Assembly (NCBI RefSeq): GCF_016859285.1
Contig: NC_053413.1
Coordinates: 14,403,501 to 14,467,500 of the forward strand
Length of the DNA: 64,000 bases
Source of the DNA: Xiphias gladius
Lineage: Eukaryota > Chordata > Actinopteri > Istiophoriformes > Xiphiidae
Direction: 5' to 3'
Shown here: positions 1-11,783 of the stretch, one piece after another
How the letters are laid out: each line of letters begins with the position of its first letter
Position numbering within the stretch: position 1 is the first letter of the stretch
The notes under the pieces: model-generated
Databases searched by the model: none
What the model was told of the DNA's origin: nothing
The model's input: only the letters and a program-made list of their open reading frames with translations
Made by a program: the position numbers and the translations under genes

Positions 1-513
1 TTGCGGGTATTCCCCTCATTCCATCTGGATTAGATTAAATTCTTCTTATCTCTTTATGTGTATTGTCAGATTGCCTAGGGGTTTTGTTCACAGACAGTGA
101 ATGACGGTCATTTTTTGCTTTATATTATTCTGTCAAAAAGTTTTAAAATGTGCTCCCTAAGTTCTGTGTGTAGTAACATAGATTGCTGAGCCTTATTAAT
201 AAACATGAGTCAGGTTGATTTACCTTTAACCAGAAAAGAGACTTGCTGCCTCATTTATGTTTCTATGTAAATTCACAGAAAATCGGGGATTTTATGGGCA
301 GAAGTTCTGTCTCATAAACAAGTCTTCTGTCTCTAAAAATCAGTGTATGTAGGGGAATCACGTTGCAGGTGCTTCCCGTGTTGTAAATCAGACCTGTTCC
401 CTTCATCTTTCCAAAAATTAGAGCCAATGCAGAAATAAATAATGACTGAACTTGAAGTCAGACATATCTGAGCTGAACTTTGTGTCATGGTGAAACTTGG
501 CTCTTTCTGTGGC

Positions 514-521
<8 letters not shown>

Positions 522-608
<87 letters not shown>
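522..608. repeat. (TG)n microsatellite
   Basis: About 43 uninterrupted TG dinucleotides. The open frames across it on both strands (poly Cys-Val and Thr-His) are artefacts of the repeat. Confidence 0.98.
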
Positions 609-611
<3 letters not shown>

Positions 612-1312
612 AGCATATGTGTGTCTCAAATGATCCACAGTGTGGGAATTCCCCTCTTATCAGTCGGTCTGGTCTGGAATCTCTCTGTAGCACTAATGTT
701 TGTTTGGGTTTGTGGGGATCAGAAAGGGAAAGAGAACAGAGGAAGAGAAACAGAGACAGAAATAAAAGTGTGTGAAATTAAAATATCACATGCATGCCTT
801 GGCAAATCATCTCACATCTTATCTGTGATCTTTTTTCTTAATATCGACATCCAGATCATTTCAATTAACAGTATTTCAATTTACAGATTTTTCTTCTCTG
901 GCAAGTTGGATTTTTTCTATCAAGTCTTGACTTTGAATTAGGGTCCAATAAAGCCTCTTGGGGTTTTTCGAACAGCCCCCACATAGAAATGGACATAGCA
1001 CAAAGCGTCCCATTGAGATGTGTGAGAGGGCCCAGGGTGCCTTGTCAAACAACAAGCTCTTATTCTACAACAGACGGACTGGAGTTCAAACATACTTGTA
1101 GTAGGAGGCTTTTCAGTGTCTTGATTGTCAAAAAGAGAAAGTAGCCTTCAGAGATTATATGGTGAAAAGGAGTGAAAAGAAACATTTAGCTGAAAGAGGC
1201 TGGGTCCAAATCTGATTTTGTGATCTTGTGAGTTGCTGGATCAAAGGAGTCAATCATGCCCATGCAGAGATTATTTTTCGGATTTTTTTTAGGTAATACC
1301 AGGCACAAAATT

Positions 1313-1493
1313 CTCATGTGATTTTATATCTATCACACTTCTACTAAGACTTGTCCTGTTATCACATGAAAATTTTCCAAAGTCATATGTTTTTTTAAGT
1401 TTAAAACATTTACATTATTTCCCATGTGATTGTACCACATGATCATCACATGTAGCTAGAGTTTTCCATCCAGGAGTCACATGGGATTTTCCA
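1313..1493. repeat. Degenerate CACATG/CATGTG palindrome array
   Basis: Six copies of CACATG or its reverse complement CATGTG occur in about 180 bp, alternating in orientation and mostly flanked by AAATTTTCC-like or GATTTT-like runs. The result is a loose inverted-repeat or minisatellite-like structure. I cannot assign a family name. Confidence 0.5.
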
Positions 1494-3469
1494 GACTGAG
1501 CTAAGATAAACAAAACTAAGCATGAAAGTTCTAAAAGTTCAATGGGCAAAAATACAAACAGCTACTAAACTCACATATTAACAGATCCATCTCTATGACA
1601 ATTAATAAACGTTATCAGCTGATGAAAACTGCAATATACTTGAAAGGTCCACAAAAAGCTAGTTTGTCAAAATGACCCGAATAAAGTCAAACTAAAGGTA
1701 TAAACTGAGATTGTTGTCAAGTATAACTGATGGTATAAACTGATGGTTGTCAAAGTCAAACATCACACTGAATCAGTTTTGGATGTAAAAATAAGGTTTT
1801 TTGTATATTTGATATCAATTACACATCAACAGTAGAAGCTGCGGTATAGACGCTGTGTGGACTCAGAACAGCAGCTTTTGGTCAACATGGTCTTGTCTCT
1901 GGGGTTAAAGGGCAACCTCTGAAATGACGCGGCATTTGTTTTCACCTCACAGGTCCTTTTCTAAGGTCAAATGTGTCATTAACAAAATAACTGATCAACT
2001 AATTAAGTTTGGATCTGAGGCAAAAAAAAAAACGGAACAATTACAGCTTCAGACAAATCACTGCCTCGCTTGTCCTTTCATGGCGCTGCTTATTCACTTT
2101 TCAGTTTTGGTACCAGTCATATGAGCTGTTGACCTGGCTGGTGAATGACTTTGATCAGCTGTCATGTAAGTGGAGGAGCTGCTGATCTGTCCATTCTCAA
2201 TGATCTCATTCAGCAGGGGATGAGTTGACTGTCCCCTCATGCTTCCTGTCATGAGTGTTGTTGACCACAGTGTGGTCTGATTGCTTGCTTGTGCTTCTTC
2301 TATGCTGAATCTCACTTTCAGTACAAGAATTTACTGACAATTTCAGTGGTGATGATTGATGACCCAGCAAACTGAAAAGAATTAAAATAGTTATTATTGG
2401 GATGAAGCACATATCTACAAGCCTTCCTTCTGAGATGCTGCTTTTGAAAAGGATCATTCTTTGTACACTTGAGCAAATATCCAATAAATGATTTAAACTG
2501 CCTATACTGATATAATTAATCATCAGTTTACAGTACTAGCCCTATGAAATCCCCTTAGAAAACTTAATCTGGAGCCTCAGCAGGCTACATCCTCTGCATC
2601 ATTGTCTCCAGGCCATCTGTTTCCAGGCTGTGTGTGTTTCTGTCTTGTCAGCAGAGTCTCTTCCTACCAAAGACATTAGTGGATTAACAGCCACTCACAC
2701 AAGGTGTCTCCTCATAATTCAAGGGTGTGGACATTGTGTTTCCAGAAAGATGTAATGGGAGGCTGACGAAGAAAATACACAGTTGAAGAAATAATAACAC
2801 TAGTCCAGTGACAATAGGAGCTATTTAGTAAAGTAAGTTAACACTGTAAGTGTTCAGAAGTTAGCTATTGAGAATTCACATTCTTGAACTTGCTGATAAA
2901 AAATAAAAAAAAATAACAAATTGCAGGTAACATTAAAAAAAAAAAAAAACCTCAACCAGTTTTATTCCCAGCAGAAATTTGCATAGACGACTGACATTCA
3001 GTTCTTACATCTTACGCATCACATTTCATGTGATGCAGCTGCCAAGTATGAAAAACAAGGTGTCACCAGAATGTCAGATGCAGCACTGACTCACTGAAAG
3101 CAGGATAGAAATTTTAAAAGATTTTGAGAATAAATCTATCTGCAGTACTTTGACATATTTGTTGATTAAAGGTGTAGCCACATTCTCTACTCAATGCAGC
3201 AGTCTGAACAACAAGTAGATTCGTTAACTGAAATAATATTAGCAGTCCAACTGGTGATTAAATAACATCTGTGTGATAGTAATACTGATACTGAAAAGAA
3301 GTAAACTGAAATACTCCAACTGCATCTTTTATCATAACTGCTGGAAAAATTACATGGCAGGACGGTAGTGTTTTTATTTTGTTCCATCTCACAAGTTTGT
3401 TGTTGTGTGGGCATTGTATCTGCCTTCCTCTGCAACTGACAAACAGGAAGGTGTGAGTATCTATGTGGG

Positions 3470-3473
<4 letters not shown>

Positions 3474-3551
<78 letters not shown>

Positions 3552-3574
3552 TGTGTGTGTGTGTGTGTCTGTGT
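3474..3574. repeat. (TG)n microsatellite, interrupted near the 3' end
   Basis: About 50 TG units, with two CT interruptions at about 3551 and 3569. Open frames over it are spurious. Confidence 0.97.
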
Positions 3575-4570
3575 ACAACAGGATGTAAGATGCTCATAGT
3601 TAATCTTTGAACGAAGTAAAAAACACTGACCATAGCCCGCAGGACTTTTCAAAACTATTAATAGTTCTTCTTTGAATTTGACATGTATGCATGAGCTTAT
3701 TGTGTGTCTAAGTGTGTATCTCTAGCAAGTGCATGCTCAATCACACACTCAGACAAGTGAAGGACAGTCACAGTTTTGACTTGGCACGGTGCTCAAAGGG
3801 CTGAAAGCCATCTGGACAGCTATATTGTCATTAGTAGCAAACTTGCATCAGATATCAGAGGACTGAAGAGCTTACCTGATGTAGGCTTACTGTTTACAAT
3901 CTGTTACCAATAGACAGTGCTTTACAGAAGTGATGTGCATATTTTTAAAATCTGCTCTGAGTGCACTGTACTGTATATTCACTGGCAGCAGCAACGTTTT
4001 CTAGTGTTACAGTGAGCTTATGTCTGCAGTAAAAAGCACACGATTTATGAAAATCTGATATGTTGCAGCTTTAAAATGGGTGTGAGAAAATCCTAAGTAT
4101 AAAAATTTAGCTGTTTCATACAAATAGCTGTTTTCAAAGCTGTTAGCTGTTTAAAATGTTGGCTCTAATTTTATTTTTTTTTCAACTGACTTCAACAAGC
4201 TTTTAACACAATTCAGCCCAATATAAAATCTGTGAAAAATGGCAGAAGTGAATCAATTTGGTGCCACAGCGCCAGCCGATGTATATGAGTTATGATTGAC
4301 TGACAGCCACGTTGGAGGCAGCAGGAGGAGGAAGAGACAGGATAATCAAACCAGTTCATTTAACTGAAAAAAGTATAACTATGGCTAAGGTACTAGAGGG
4401 GATAAGATCTGCAGTATGTTGTTAAAAGTAACATTTTTTATAAGTAACTAATGTCTAAACATTTCTTACAAAAACATATTGTGTGTATCCTTGAGATCTA
4501 CAAACATGTTTAATGCATTTTCCTTCCTATATGTATAAAGTCATTTTTTTTATAATTTAAAACATGCATC

Positions 4571-4690
4571 CTGTTAGCTAAGTGGTTGGGAAGAATACTG
4601 CAGAATTGCAGTGTCCCCAGTTTGATTCCATCCTCTCTCCCGATGTTTTCTGTATGGATCCTCTACATAAATCCATAAAGGTCAAAAAAG
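4571..4690 (+). mobile_element. tRNA-derived SINE remnant
   Basis: A Pol III A-box-like TAGCTAAGTGG at 4575-4585 is followed 35 bp later by a B-box-like GTTTGATTCC at 4620-4629, the spacing expected of a tRNA-derived head. The body then reads like the tail of the common percomorph tRNA-SINE: pyrimidine-rich, then a TTTTCTGT-like stretch, then ATAAAGGTCAAAAAAGG at the end. It is old and diverged. The family match is from memory and was not searched. Confidence 0.6.
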
Positions 4691-4905
4691 GAAACTAACT
4701 TCAGATTTTCTTTTAATTTTTGAATGAAAAAAAATCATTTTTTATGCCTGTGCCACTGACTGCCTATCATTGAAATAGCATGAAAGAAAGGGCATCACTT
4801 CACCTGCATGCTAGCAGAGCACAACATAAAAATAAACTGGGGAATCAAAACTTTTCTCCACACCTTCTGATGGTCAAAACCTCCACAGGGTACCTTCAAA
4901 AAACC

Positions 4906-4965
4906 TTATTTATATTTACATTTACTGAGTTGGTAGACACTTTGGTGCAAAGCAACATACAAATT
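4906..4965 (+). repeat. Fragment of a common teleost interspersed repeat
   Basis: The stretch is a diverged version of the motif 'tttacatttagcagac...ccaaagcgacttacaa', which is seen in very many teleost interspersed repeats: a TTTACATTTACTGAG-like start, then GGTAGACACTTTGGTGC, then AAGCAACATACAAATTA. Only this core is recognisable. Confidence 0.45.
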
Positions 4966-5528
4966 AGGTAAAATCCAAGCCACAGTAGATCAAGTAGAAG
5001 TCTTCCCCACTTAGTTTCACCAATATCTTAGGGCTTAGGATACTTCAGAAAAGTAAAAATTTTGTGTTCTGATTTCGATAAAACCACTGAATGAAAATTT
5101 CTGAAAAGAACACAAAATTAGATGTAAAATGGGGAAAACAGAGGGAAACCAGGAAACAGGTAGTGGGTGACACCTGAGATGCTGTGAATGAACTGGGATT
5201 ATTTCTGTGTGAACAGACAATGCCTCCTGAGGGATACATCATTTGTTAAGGTGCTTGATGGGAAAGCCATAAACCTAAGAAATCTATCTGGGAAATGAAT
5301 GTGCGGATTTGAACAATGCATTAGGATGCACCAGGTCCGAACACAGAGTCGTGGGAAGGGAAAGGGCCTGATCACACTGATGCAAATGACTCAGGAATGC
5401 TTGTCCCTAAGAGGAAACGAGCATGAGCTCAAAAACCCTTCAAGAGCAGAAACGTACCCACACACATTTACACAGGCCTTGGCTAGAATTCATATCAGGA
5501 AAGAGCATTACAATGGCCCCTCTCTCCT

Positions 5529-5702
<174 letters not shown>

Positions 5703-6299
5703 TTAGAGAGGCTGGGGAGAGAGAAAGCTCTTGAGAAAACAGAAGTTACTAATTAGGTAAAATTGTCCCACAGCTGTAGATGTCTGGCTGAATTCTTCCT
5801 CTCTCTCTTTTCTCATCTGTCTCCCTCCAGATGTTTGACTTCCTGATGCATTGACTTTGGTTTTAGTGCTGTTTCATGTTCTGTTGTCACAGCAGGGGAT
5901 ATTGTGCCTGATCATTAGCGAGGATGAATAATGAGCTCAGCTGAATCACCAAAGACAGACAAGAACAGCGCTGCAAAAAAACAGGAAAAAAACATTAAAC
6001 AGGAGAAACGAGATACAGGATACATGTTTTAATTGATTCCAAAGGCGTCCATCTTTATATATAGAGAATATCTTGGAAAAGGAATAGGAAGTCTATAGGA
6101 GACCAAAATTACCATGAAATGGATATTTAATTTTATTGTATGCTCTTTTCAACAAAACGTCCTGAATGGGCAACATTGACCATACCCTTAAAGCCTGTCC
6201 CACAGTACTTTGGATAACTCAAGATGGTGACACAGTACATGTAGAGCTCTAATAAGAGCAATACTCAGTGTCTTAAGAGTTTGGATGACTTTGGAGTTT

Positions 6300-6331
6300 T
6301 TTTGTTGTTGTTGTTGTTTTTGGTTTTTTTG
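6300..6331. repeat. T-rich (GTT)n simple repeat
   Basis: A short run of GTT trinucleotides embedded in poly-T. Confidence 0.8.
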
Positions 6332-8219
6332 CCTTTACAAAACCAAAAATACAACAGCAAAAGTGTAAGGAATTTATGTAAATGTGAGCCTATCTGCTCT
6401 AACATATACTGCACACATTAGCATGTCTGACTAACTACATTACTATGTAGTAGGTACTAAGCTCCTACTTGCAGAACCTAGTTGTAGTAAGCTAGTTAGT
6501 TAACCTATCATTATTTCCAAGGGGTACATTATTTGATAACTACATTATTTTGTGGGGTTACAGGTTAGAAAAATACCTGTTCAGGATCAGCTTTGTGGGA
6601 GGCAAGATGTTATGATAGCAGTTTAGAGTTACAGTATAGCGTATCTGTCCTACTCTTTGTCGATTTGGGGAAAATATACTCCACCAGCCCCAGGCCAGCA
6701 TTCGTCAGATGGCATTACATATGCCAAACTCATCAGTTATTCCTCATCCTCAAATCATTTTCTCTTGTAAAAGTGAAGCATATTGATTGAAACCGTTTAT
6801 CAAATCACTGTGCTGGTTGGGGTGTTGTTTCAGAAAATACCGCAAAGTTCAAGTGGTAAATTTACCAGTGTTAACGTTGTAAACTGCATTATCTGCCTTG
6901 CTAGAATGGAAAGTGTTGCAACAGTAACTAACTGCTTAAGGAACAGTCCAATGTAGTTGCTTGATATGTGCTTAGTACAGCCAGTCCTCTCTCTTAAAAA
7001 CTCTCCTTACTGACTATAGTTTGGGGAAAAGAAGACATTAAACAATAAAGATGGCTGGTAGCTCACAAAATCATAACACCAATGAAGCATAGTTAACAGT
7101 GAGACATGTAGCCTTATCAGATCTGTCAGGTAATTATTTTTCTTTAATACTGTTTTCATTTTAATGTGTGACAAAGGCTTTAAGCTGTATTCAAAGCTCA
7201 GAAATATTGGGTAGATTTTCTTTCTTGAAATAATTCAGATAAATGACCCAAGATGTGATTGCTTAGGAGAGGAAACAACTTCATCTTATTTTCTGAATAA
7301 TGTGTGGTTGTAGCTAATTCACTCAAACATGTAGAGAAAATTTCAGTCTGGCAGCACAAGAGTGGAAAGTGGACGACATTTTCCTTTGTGCTCTTAATGG
7401 TAACCAGAGGGAGAATTGTAAAAGGAAACACACATTTCCTGTAGGACTGGTGTGTGACGTACATAAGTGTGTGTGAGATGCACTCCTTGTAGCCTCAACA
7501 TGCAGGAATGTGACATCAGCGGCAGGATCCGGCATGAAGGATAGACCGCAGCCAACCCAAACACACATCGCAACCAAAAAAAGATGTGGCCAAGGGTCAG
7601 TGAAACAGTAACAGAGGAAGGGAAGGACATCCCCTCCTTTGACTCCTTTTCAATGCCACCCACTTTGCCTTGCCTCACACTGATTTTTAATGTCACCGCA
7701 GTAATGGTGATTTTTTTTTTTTTCCCTGTAAATGTGAGGGGAAAAAAACAACACCACAAAGTAAAGAATCCTCAGTGGGAACATAATCACTTTGAGCAAT
7801 CTTTAAACAACTGTTCTTCTTAACTCTATTTAAAGACAAAGCAGTGTGGAAATGTGTACATCACACACTTAAACATACTTCCCCACAGAAACACACAAAC
7901 TCTACAGCTAGCTCACAAAGCCAACATTTAATTTGTGACACTCATTTTTCCCCATGTGTGTAGTGAATAAAGCAGTCTGAAGAACCAGCACAGGACCAGA
8001 GCAATAAAGGAAAATGGGGAGACTGGGAGAAACATTAGGGCTTTCTGGTGAATTTTTGTACAGAGATGTAGACATGAGAGCAGAACAAAACGAGGGCATC
8101 GGAAAGCCTGCTCACTGAATAACTTACCAAAGCTTGAATGTTTAGGCCCACCTGATTTATCAGGAACAGTTTAAGACAAGTGATAGAGTAAAATCTGAAG
8201 CTGCAGATGATATACTTAC

Positions 8220-9171
8220 AGACACAGGCTCAGTTCCTCCTGTTGATTGGCTACTGCTGTTGTTACCTGCCATTCAACACAGGCAGACAAGGGAAAGGGT
8301 TTTTAAGACATTCATATTAAAGCAACGATGGAAAGAAACATCCCAAAAGAACAGAATGACTATAAAATGAACCCCGTACTCAAATATATTAATTAGACAT
8401 TGATGACTTCTGATAATTGCAGAGTATTCATAATTACTATATTCTAATAAGCAAAAATTGTTTTTCCTTTGCACAACCCATAAAAGAGGGCTGTTATTTT
8501 AGTCTCAATGGAGTTCAAGATTTTTCTAACTACACAGTACCTTTGGCCTCGAAGTTACAGGTGTATCGTACCCATAGGAAATCATTTCAGATTTGGGCGT
8601 GGGTGGGTGACTCACTGTGAAAACATATGATATCATGTAACATGTTAGGGGGAATTACCTGCTTATAAATATAAGTGTGACAACAACAAATCTTCTGGTT
8701 AAAACTATGCTTTAAGCAGCAGATAAATAATGTTTTAAATCAGAGTGTTTCTCTCACATACACACACTTCCCAATTAATGAAAGGACTTCCTGTAATGTC
8801 TACAAGCTTCTCTCCTTTCTTTCACTGTGGAAACACCCATTTCAACACCACTGAGGAAAGGGTGGGTGTTTTTTTTTTTTTTGGCATCTCACAGTAATTA
8901 TCCACATGTATCACAATTTCTGAATTTAAAGATGTTGGGAAAGGCTTGACTTTTCAAGTTTACTGTAGCATTTACTGAAGAATGAATCCCAACAACAACA
9001 TTTCTTAGATGTGTAATGATAAACAGAAGAATACTTACAATCTGCATTCAGATCCAGTTCCTGTTGCCTGCAGCCTGTGACAGAGACAGAGCCACTGAGT
9101 GTCATCAGCCCCATCCAGACAAGTTCCGACTTGTCAAAGTCACAGCCTCCGTCCCACACGCTGCAGAATCC
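8220..9171 (-). CDS. Candidate exon pair of an unidentified protein
   Basis: On the minus strand 9039-9171 (133 bp) looks like an exon. It has an acceptor ending TTGCAG, an open frame of 44 codons and a consensus donor (ATT|GTAAGT). Its product is rich in Cys, Ser and acidic residues, reading GFCSVWDGGCDFDKS, then LVWMGL, then ending QQELDLNAD. A second candidate, 8220-8266 (47 bp), also ends in GTAAGT and joins in frame, completing a Cys codon followed by an NNSSSQSTGGTEPVS-like linker with possible N-glycosylation. Its acceptor (GAATGGCAG) lacks a pyrimidine tract. The composition suggests part of an extracellular or membrane protein, but I do not recognise the family and no flanking exons are convincing. 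Chance is a real alternative. Confidence 0.2.
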
Positions 9172-9784
9172 CTGCAATGACGAAACAACCTCATTTAGAT
9201 CAACAGATTTGGAAACAAATTTATCTCCCTTCAGTAAAAATTTATGACCCATCCAACTCTATTAATCATTGTTTTGTGAACCGCGGTATTTGCGGGCATG
9301 ATCATTTGAACAAAATAAGAGGTACAGGAAGAAAGGAGATGACTTTGCCAAAAGGGGCTGAGAAAGCATATTGCTGAAAGGAGTTGGCATATCGCCATTT
9401 TGGTACAGTTGAGGAGCTGGTTTGATGCTGAAATTGCTGCACACTGTACTGACTCTGTGTTTTCCAATGTGGATGTGAAACAGTATTTTTCCAGGATATA
9501 TCCCAAATTCTTATCAAGGACACACAATTCCATATCCCAATTAGAAATGTCTGATTTTTAACCATTTTGATGTATCTTTTATGTGTTGAACACTGCTTTT
9601 GCCCTGCACTTCCTAGAAATCACATTCAGAGACACCATACACTGATATGTTCAGATCCTTGTTCTTGATGTTTGTGTTTTTATGATACTGTTTTCTCTGT
9701 TGTAGCTTCTGTCCTGGTGGCTACTGCTGCTCATGCTCTCTACTAAGATCATCTATTTATTCCAAACAAAGTGCTGCTTGAAGC

Positions 9785-9860
9785 ATGAAATGCATTGCTT
9801 CCTTCGAATCTGTGGATTTTTCCTGGAAAAAGCCAACCAGATGAAATGCATTGCATTTCA
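9785..9860. repeat. Direct repeat ATGAAATGCATTGC ending in a palindrome
   Basis: ATGAAATGCATTGC occurs at 9785-9798 and again at 9841-9854. The second copy extends into a perfect inverted repeat: TGAAATGCA, one spacer base, TGCATTTCA (9842-9860). The function is unknown. Confidence 0.7.
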
Positions 9861-10789
9861 GCAAACATAAGAGCTTTAACAAACTGAATACGGGTATATA
9901 TTATCATACATTCTCGCTTGTTAAAGGATCATTCCAGTTAATTACAAACACTGAACTTATTTTCATATGTCTGGCAATTGGTTCTATCTGTTATGATAAT
10001 ATACTCGCTGACAACATTGCTGAGATCTAGGAGCACAGCAACATTGCAAAATAGTGATATTGGACAAGAAACACAAGCCGCCAGACAATGTTGCATGTTT
10101 GAAACAAACCCCAATGTTAGCCAAACTGAACTGAACCGCAAAAAAAACAAATAGTAAAATGATGACCCAAACGGTCCGCTGTAGGCATCCATCAGAGTTT
10201 ACAGACCCATGTCCTGGTTCAACTCTGACCTACTCTACCTACTATAATTGTGCACACATGCTTTTCCTGTGCAATGAGGGATTACTACAAATATTCTGGG
10301 TGCATTCATTTTCAGTATTAGCTCCAAATAAAGTGGTAGACAATAATGTACTGTTAGTTTATTTATAACTTGTGGGAGGGTCTGATCACTCGTGTTTCTC
10401 TTCCTGTCCTGAATTTGGTGTAGCGATTTTGCCATGGTCTCAGATCTCAGCAATTCTTGAGGTGAGTATGATGTTACCATAGCCAACAGCTGCAAAAGAA
10501 AGACCCAAGTTAATTGGATATATAACACGAACTATCCTTTTAATAACAGCCACACTGAAGTTCTTTGTTTTAGCTTGATTTTGGGCATCTATGGACCACC
10601 TACGCAGGACTGCAGCTCAGAAGAACAGCAGTGCACAGTTAAAAGCAGATAAAGAGGCAGGCCTGTGAATATATTCAGAATACAGCAAGCTTCCCTCCTC
10701 TATTTGTAACTGCCAGTGTGAGCAGAGAGCATCTGTAACTTGGGAAAAGATAACAGTTTGTTTCTCTCTTCATCGCTCAAACTTCATAC

Positions 10790-10820
10790 CTCTCTCTCTC
10801 TCTCTCTCTTTCTTTCTCTC
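10790..10820. repeat. (TC)n microsatellite
   Basis: A short, slightly impure TC run. Confidence 0.9.
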
Positions 10821-10979
10821 CAATATAAGCGCAAATCAGCACAAAACGCATCTCTTACTGAATCTGCTTGTCTCCCTCTCTGCATATCTTCCATCATCAC
10901 ACCAGCACAACAAAGTTATCAATTGATTATGACATTTTTGGGGCATCTGGTACTCTAATGTTTAAGACTCATACCCAAT

Positions 10980-11035
10980 TCCTGGCTAGGGGACCCTTGT
11001 TGCATGTCTTAACCCCCTCTCTTTCCACCCTCGTT
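10980..11035 (+). mobile_element. Truncated SINE tail fragment
   Basis: GACCCTTGTTGCATGTC followed by a CCCCCTCTCTTTCCACCC-like pyrimidine run resembles the body of the same percomorph tRNA-SINE type as at 4.6 kb ('ccctttgctgcatgtc' then CT-rich). No A or B box is attached. Confidence 0.4.
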
Positions 11036-11558
11036 TGTTGCACCCTCATCAAGGATACACTGCCTGGTTTTGTTGCTATGATTTATGTAATTATGCTACA
11101 CCCAAATACTGCGCTAAAATCCCTACATTTCATTATAGAAAGGGATTAAACAATTCATTTCATTTTCAGCATTCAGTCAGTTGAGGCTAAACGTGTACAT
11201 GCAAGGCAGGTATATGAAAAGTGTGTTATTGATCAGTAGCAAGAATTATATCATACATGATTTTGAGTGCAGAAGGCATACCATAGCAGTGCTATAGAAT
11301 TCAGAAAGAATTTAACAGCAGAGAGTCCCATTTACACCTCTGAGGTAATAACAGGCTGAGCTGAGTAAAGTGAACATGTCAAGCTACAATTAAAGATGCT
11401 GAATCAGCACATTTTGGCCTCAGAGTCACAGCAAAGCAGCATTGTGATCTCTTGCTCCTACCCCAGATTCCAGCCTGAAATCTCTGTCTCTATGGGGTTT
11501 CATAGAGCAGGTGCCAAGTGAGTCCTGTCTATCTGGCCGTTTTTTTTGTATACACACC

Positions 11559-11559
<1 letters not shown>

Positions 11560-11629
<70 letters not shown>
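11560..11629. repeat. (AC)n microsatellite
   Basis: About 34 AC units. A (TG)n(AG)n run of opposite sense lies 120 bp further on, at 11749-11783. Confidence 0.97.
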
Positions 11630-11630
<1 letters not shown>

Positions 11631-11747
11631 ACAAAACAACCTACTACCAAGGCCGCATTGGCTCTCATTGCCTCTCTGCTTGTGTCCATGGTTGAAAAGA
11701 GCAGTGCAGCATCATAACAACAGCTGAGAGGGTGGCAATGAGCCAGG

Positions 11748-11748
<1 letters not shown>

Positions 11749-11783
<35 letters not shown>
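11749..11783. repeat. (TG)n(AG)n compound microsatellite
   Basis: About 12 TG units run directly into about 6 AG units. Confidence 0.95.

Noticed and set aside
333-941. Open frames of Thr-His or Cys-Val repeats over CA/TG tracts here and at 3.2-3.6, 5.3-5.7, 11.4-11.8, 37.8-38.1 and 53.8-54.1 kb
   Set aside because: A dinucleotide repeat is open in several frames on both strands by construction. The flanks show no coding character.
10235-10528. Minus-strand 97-codon frame preceded by an acceptor-like TTTTGCAG
   Set aside because: There is no consensus donor, no recognisable domain and an AT-rich run-out. It is more likely chance than an exon of the 9-kb candidate.
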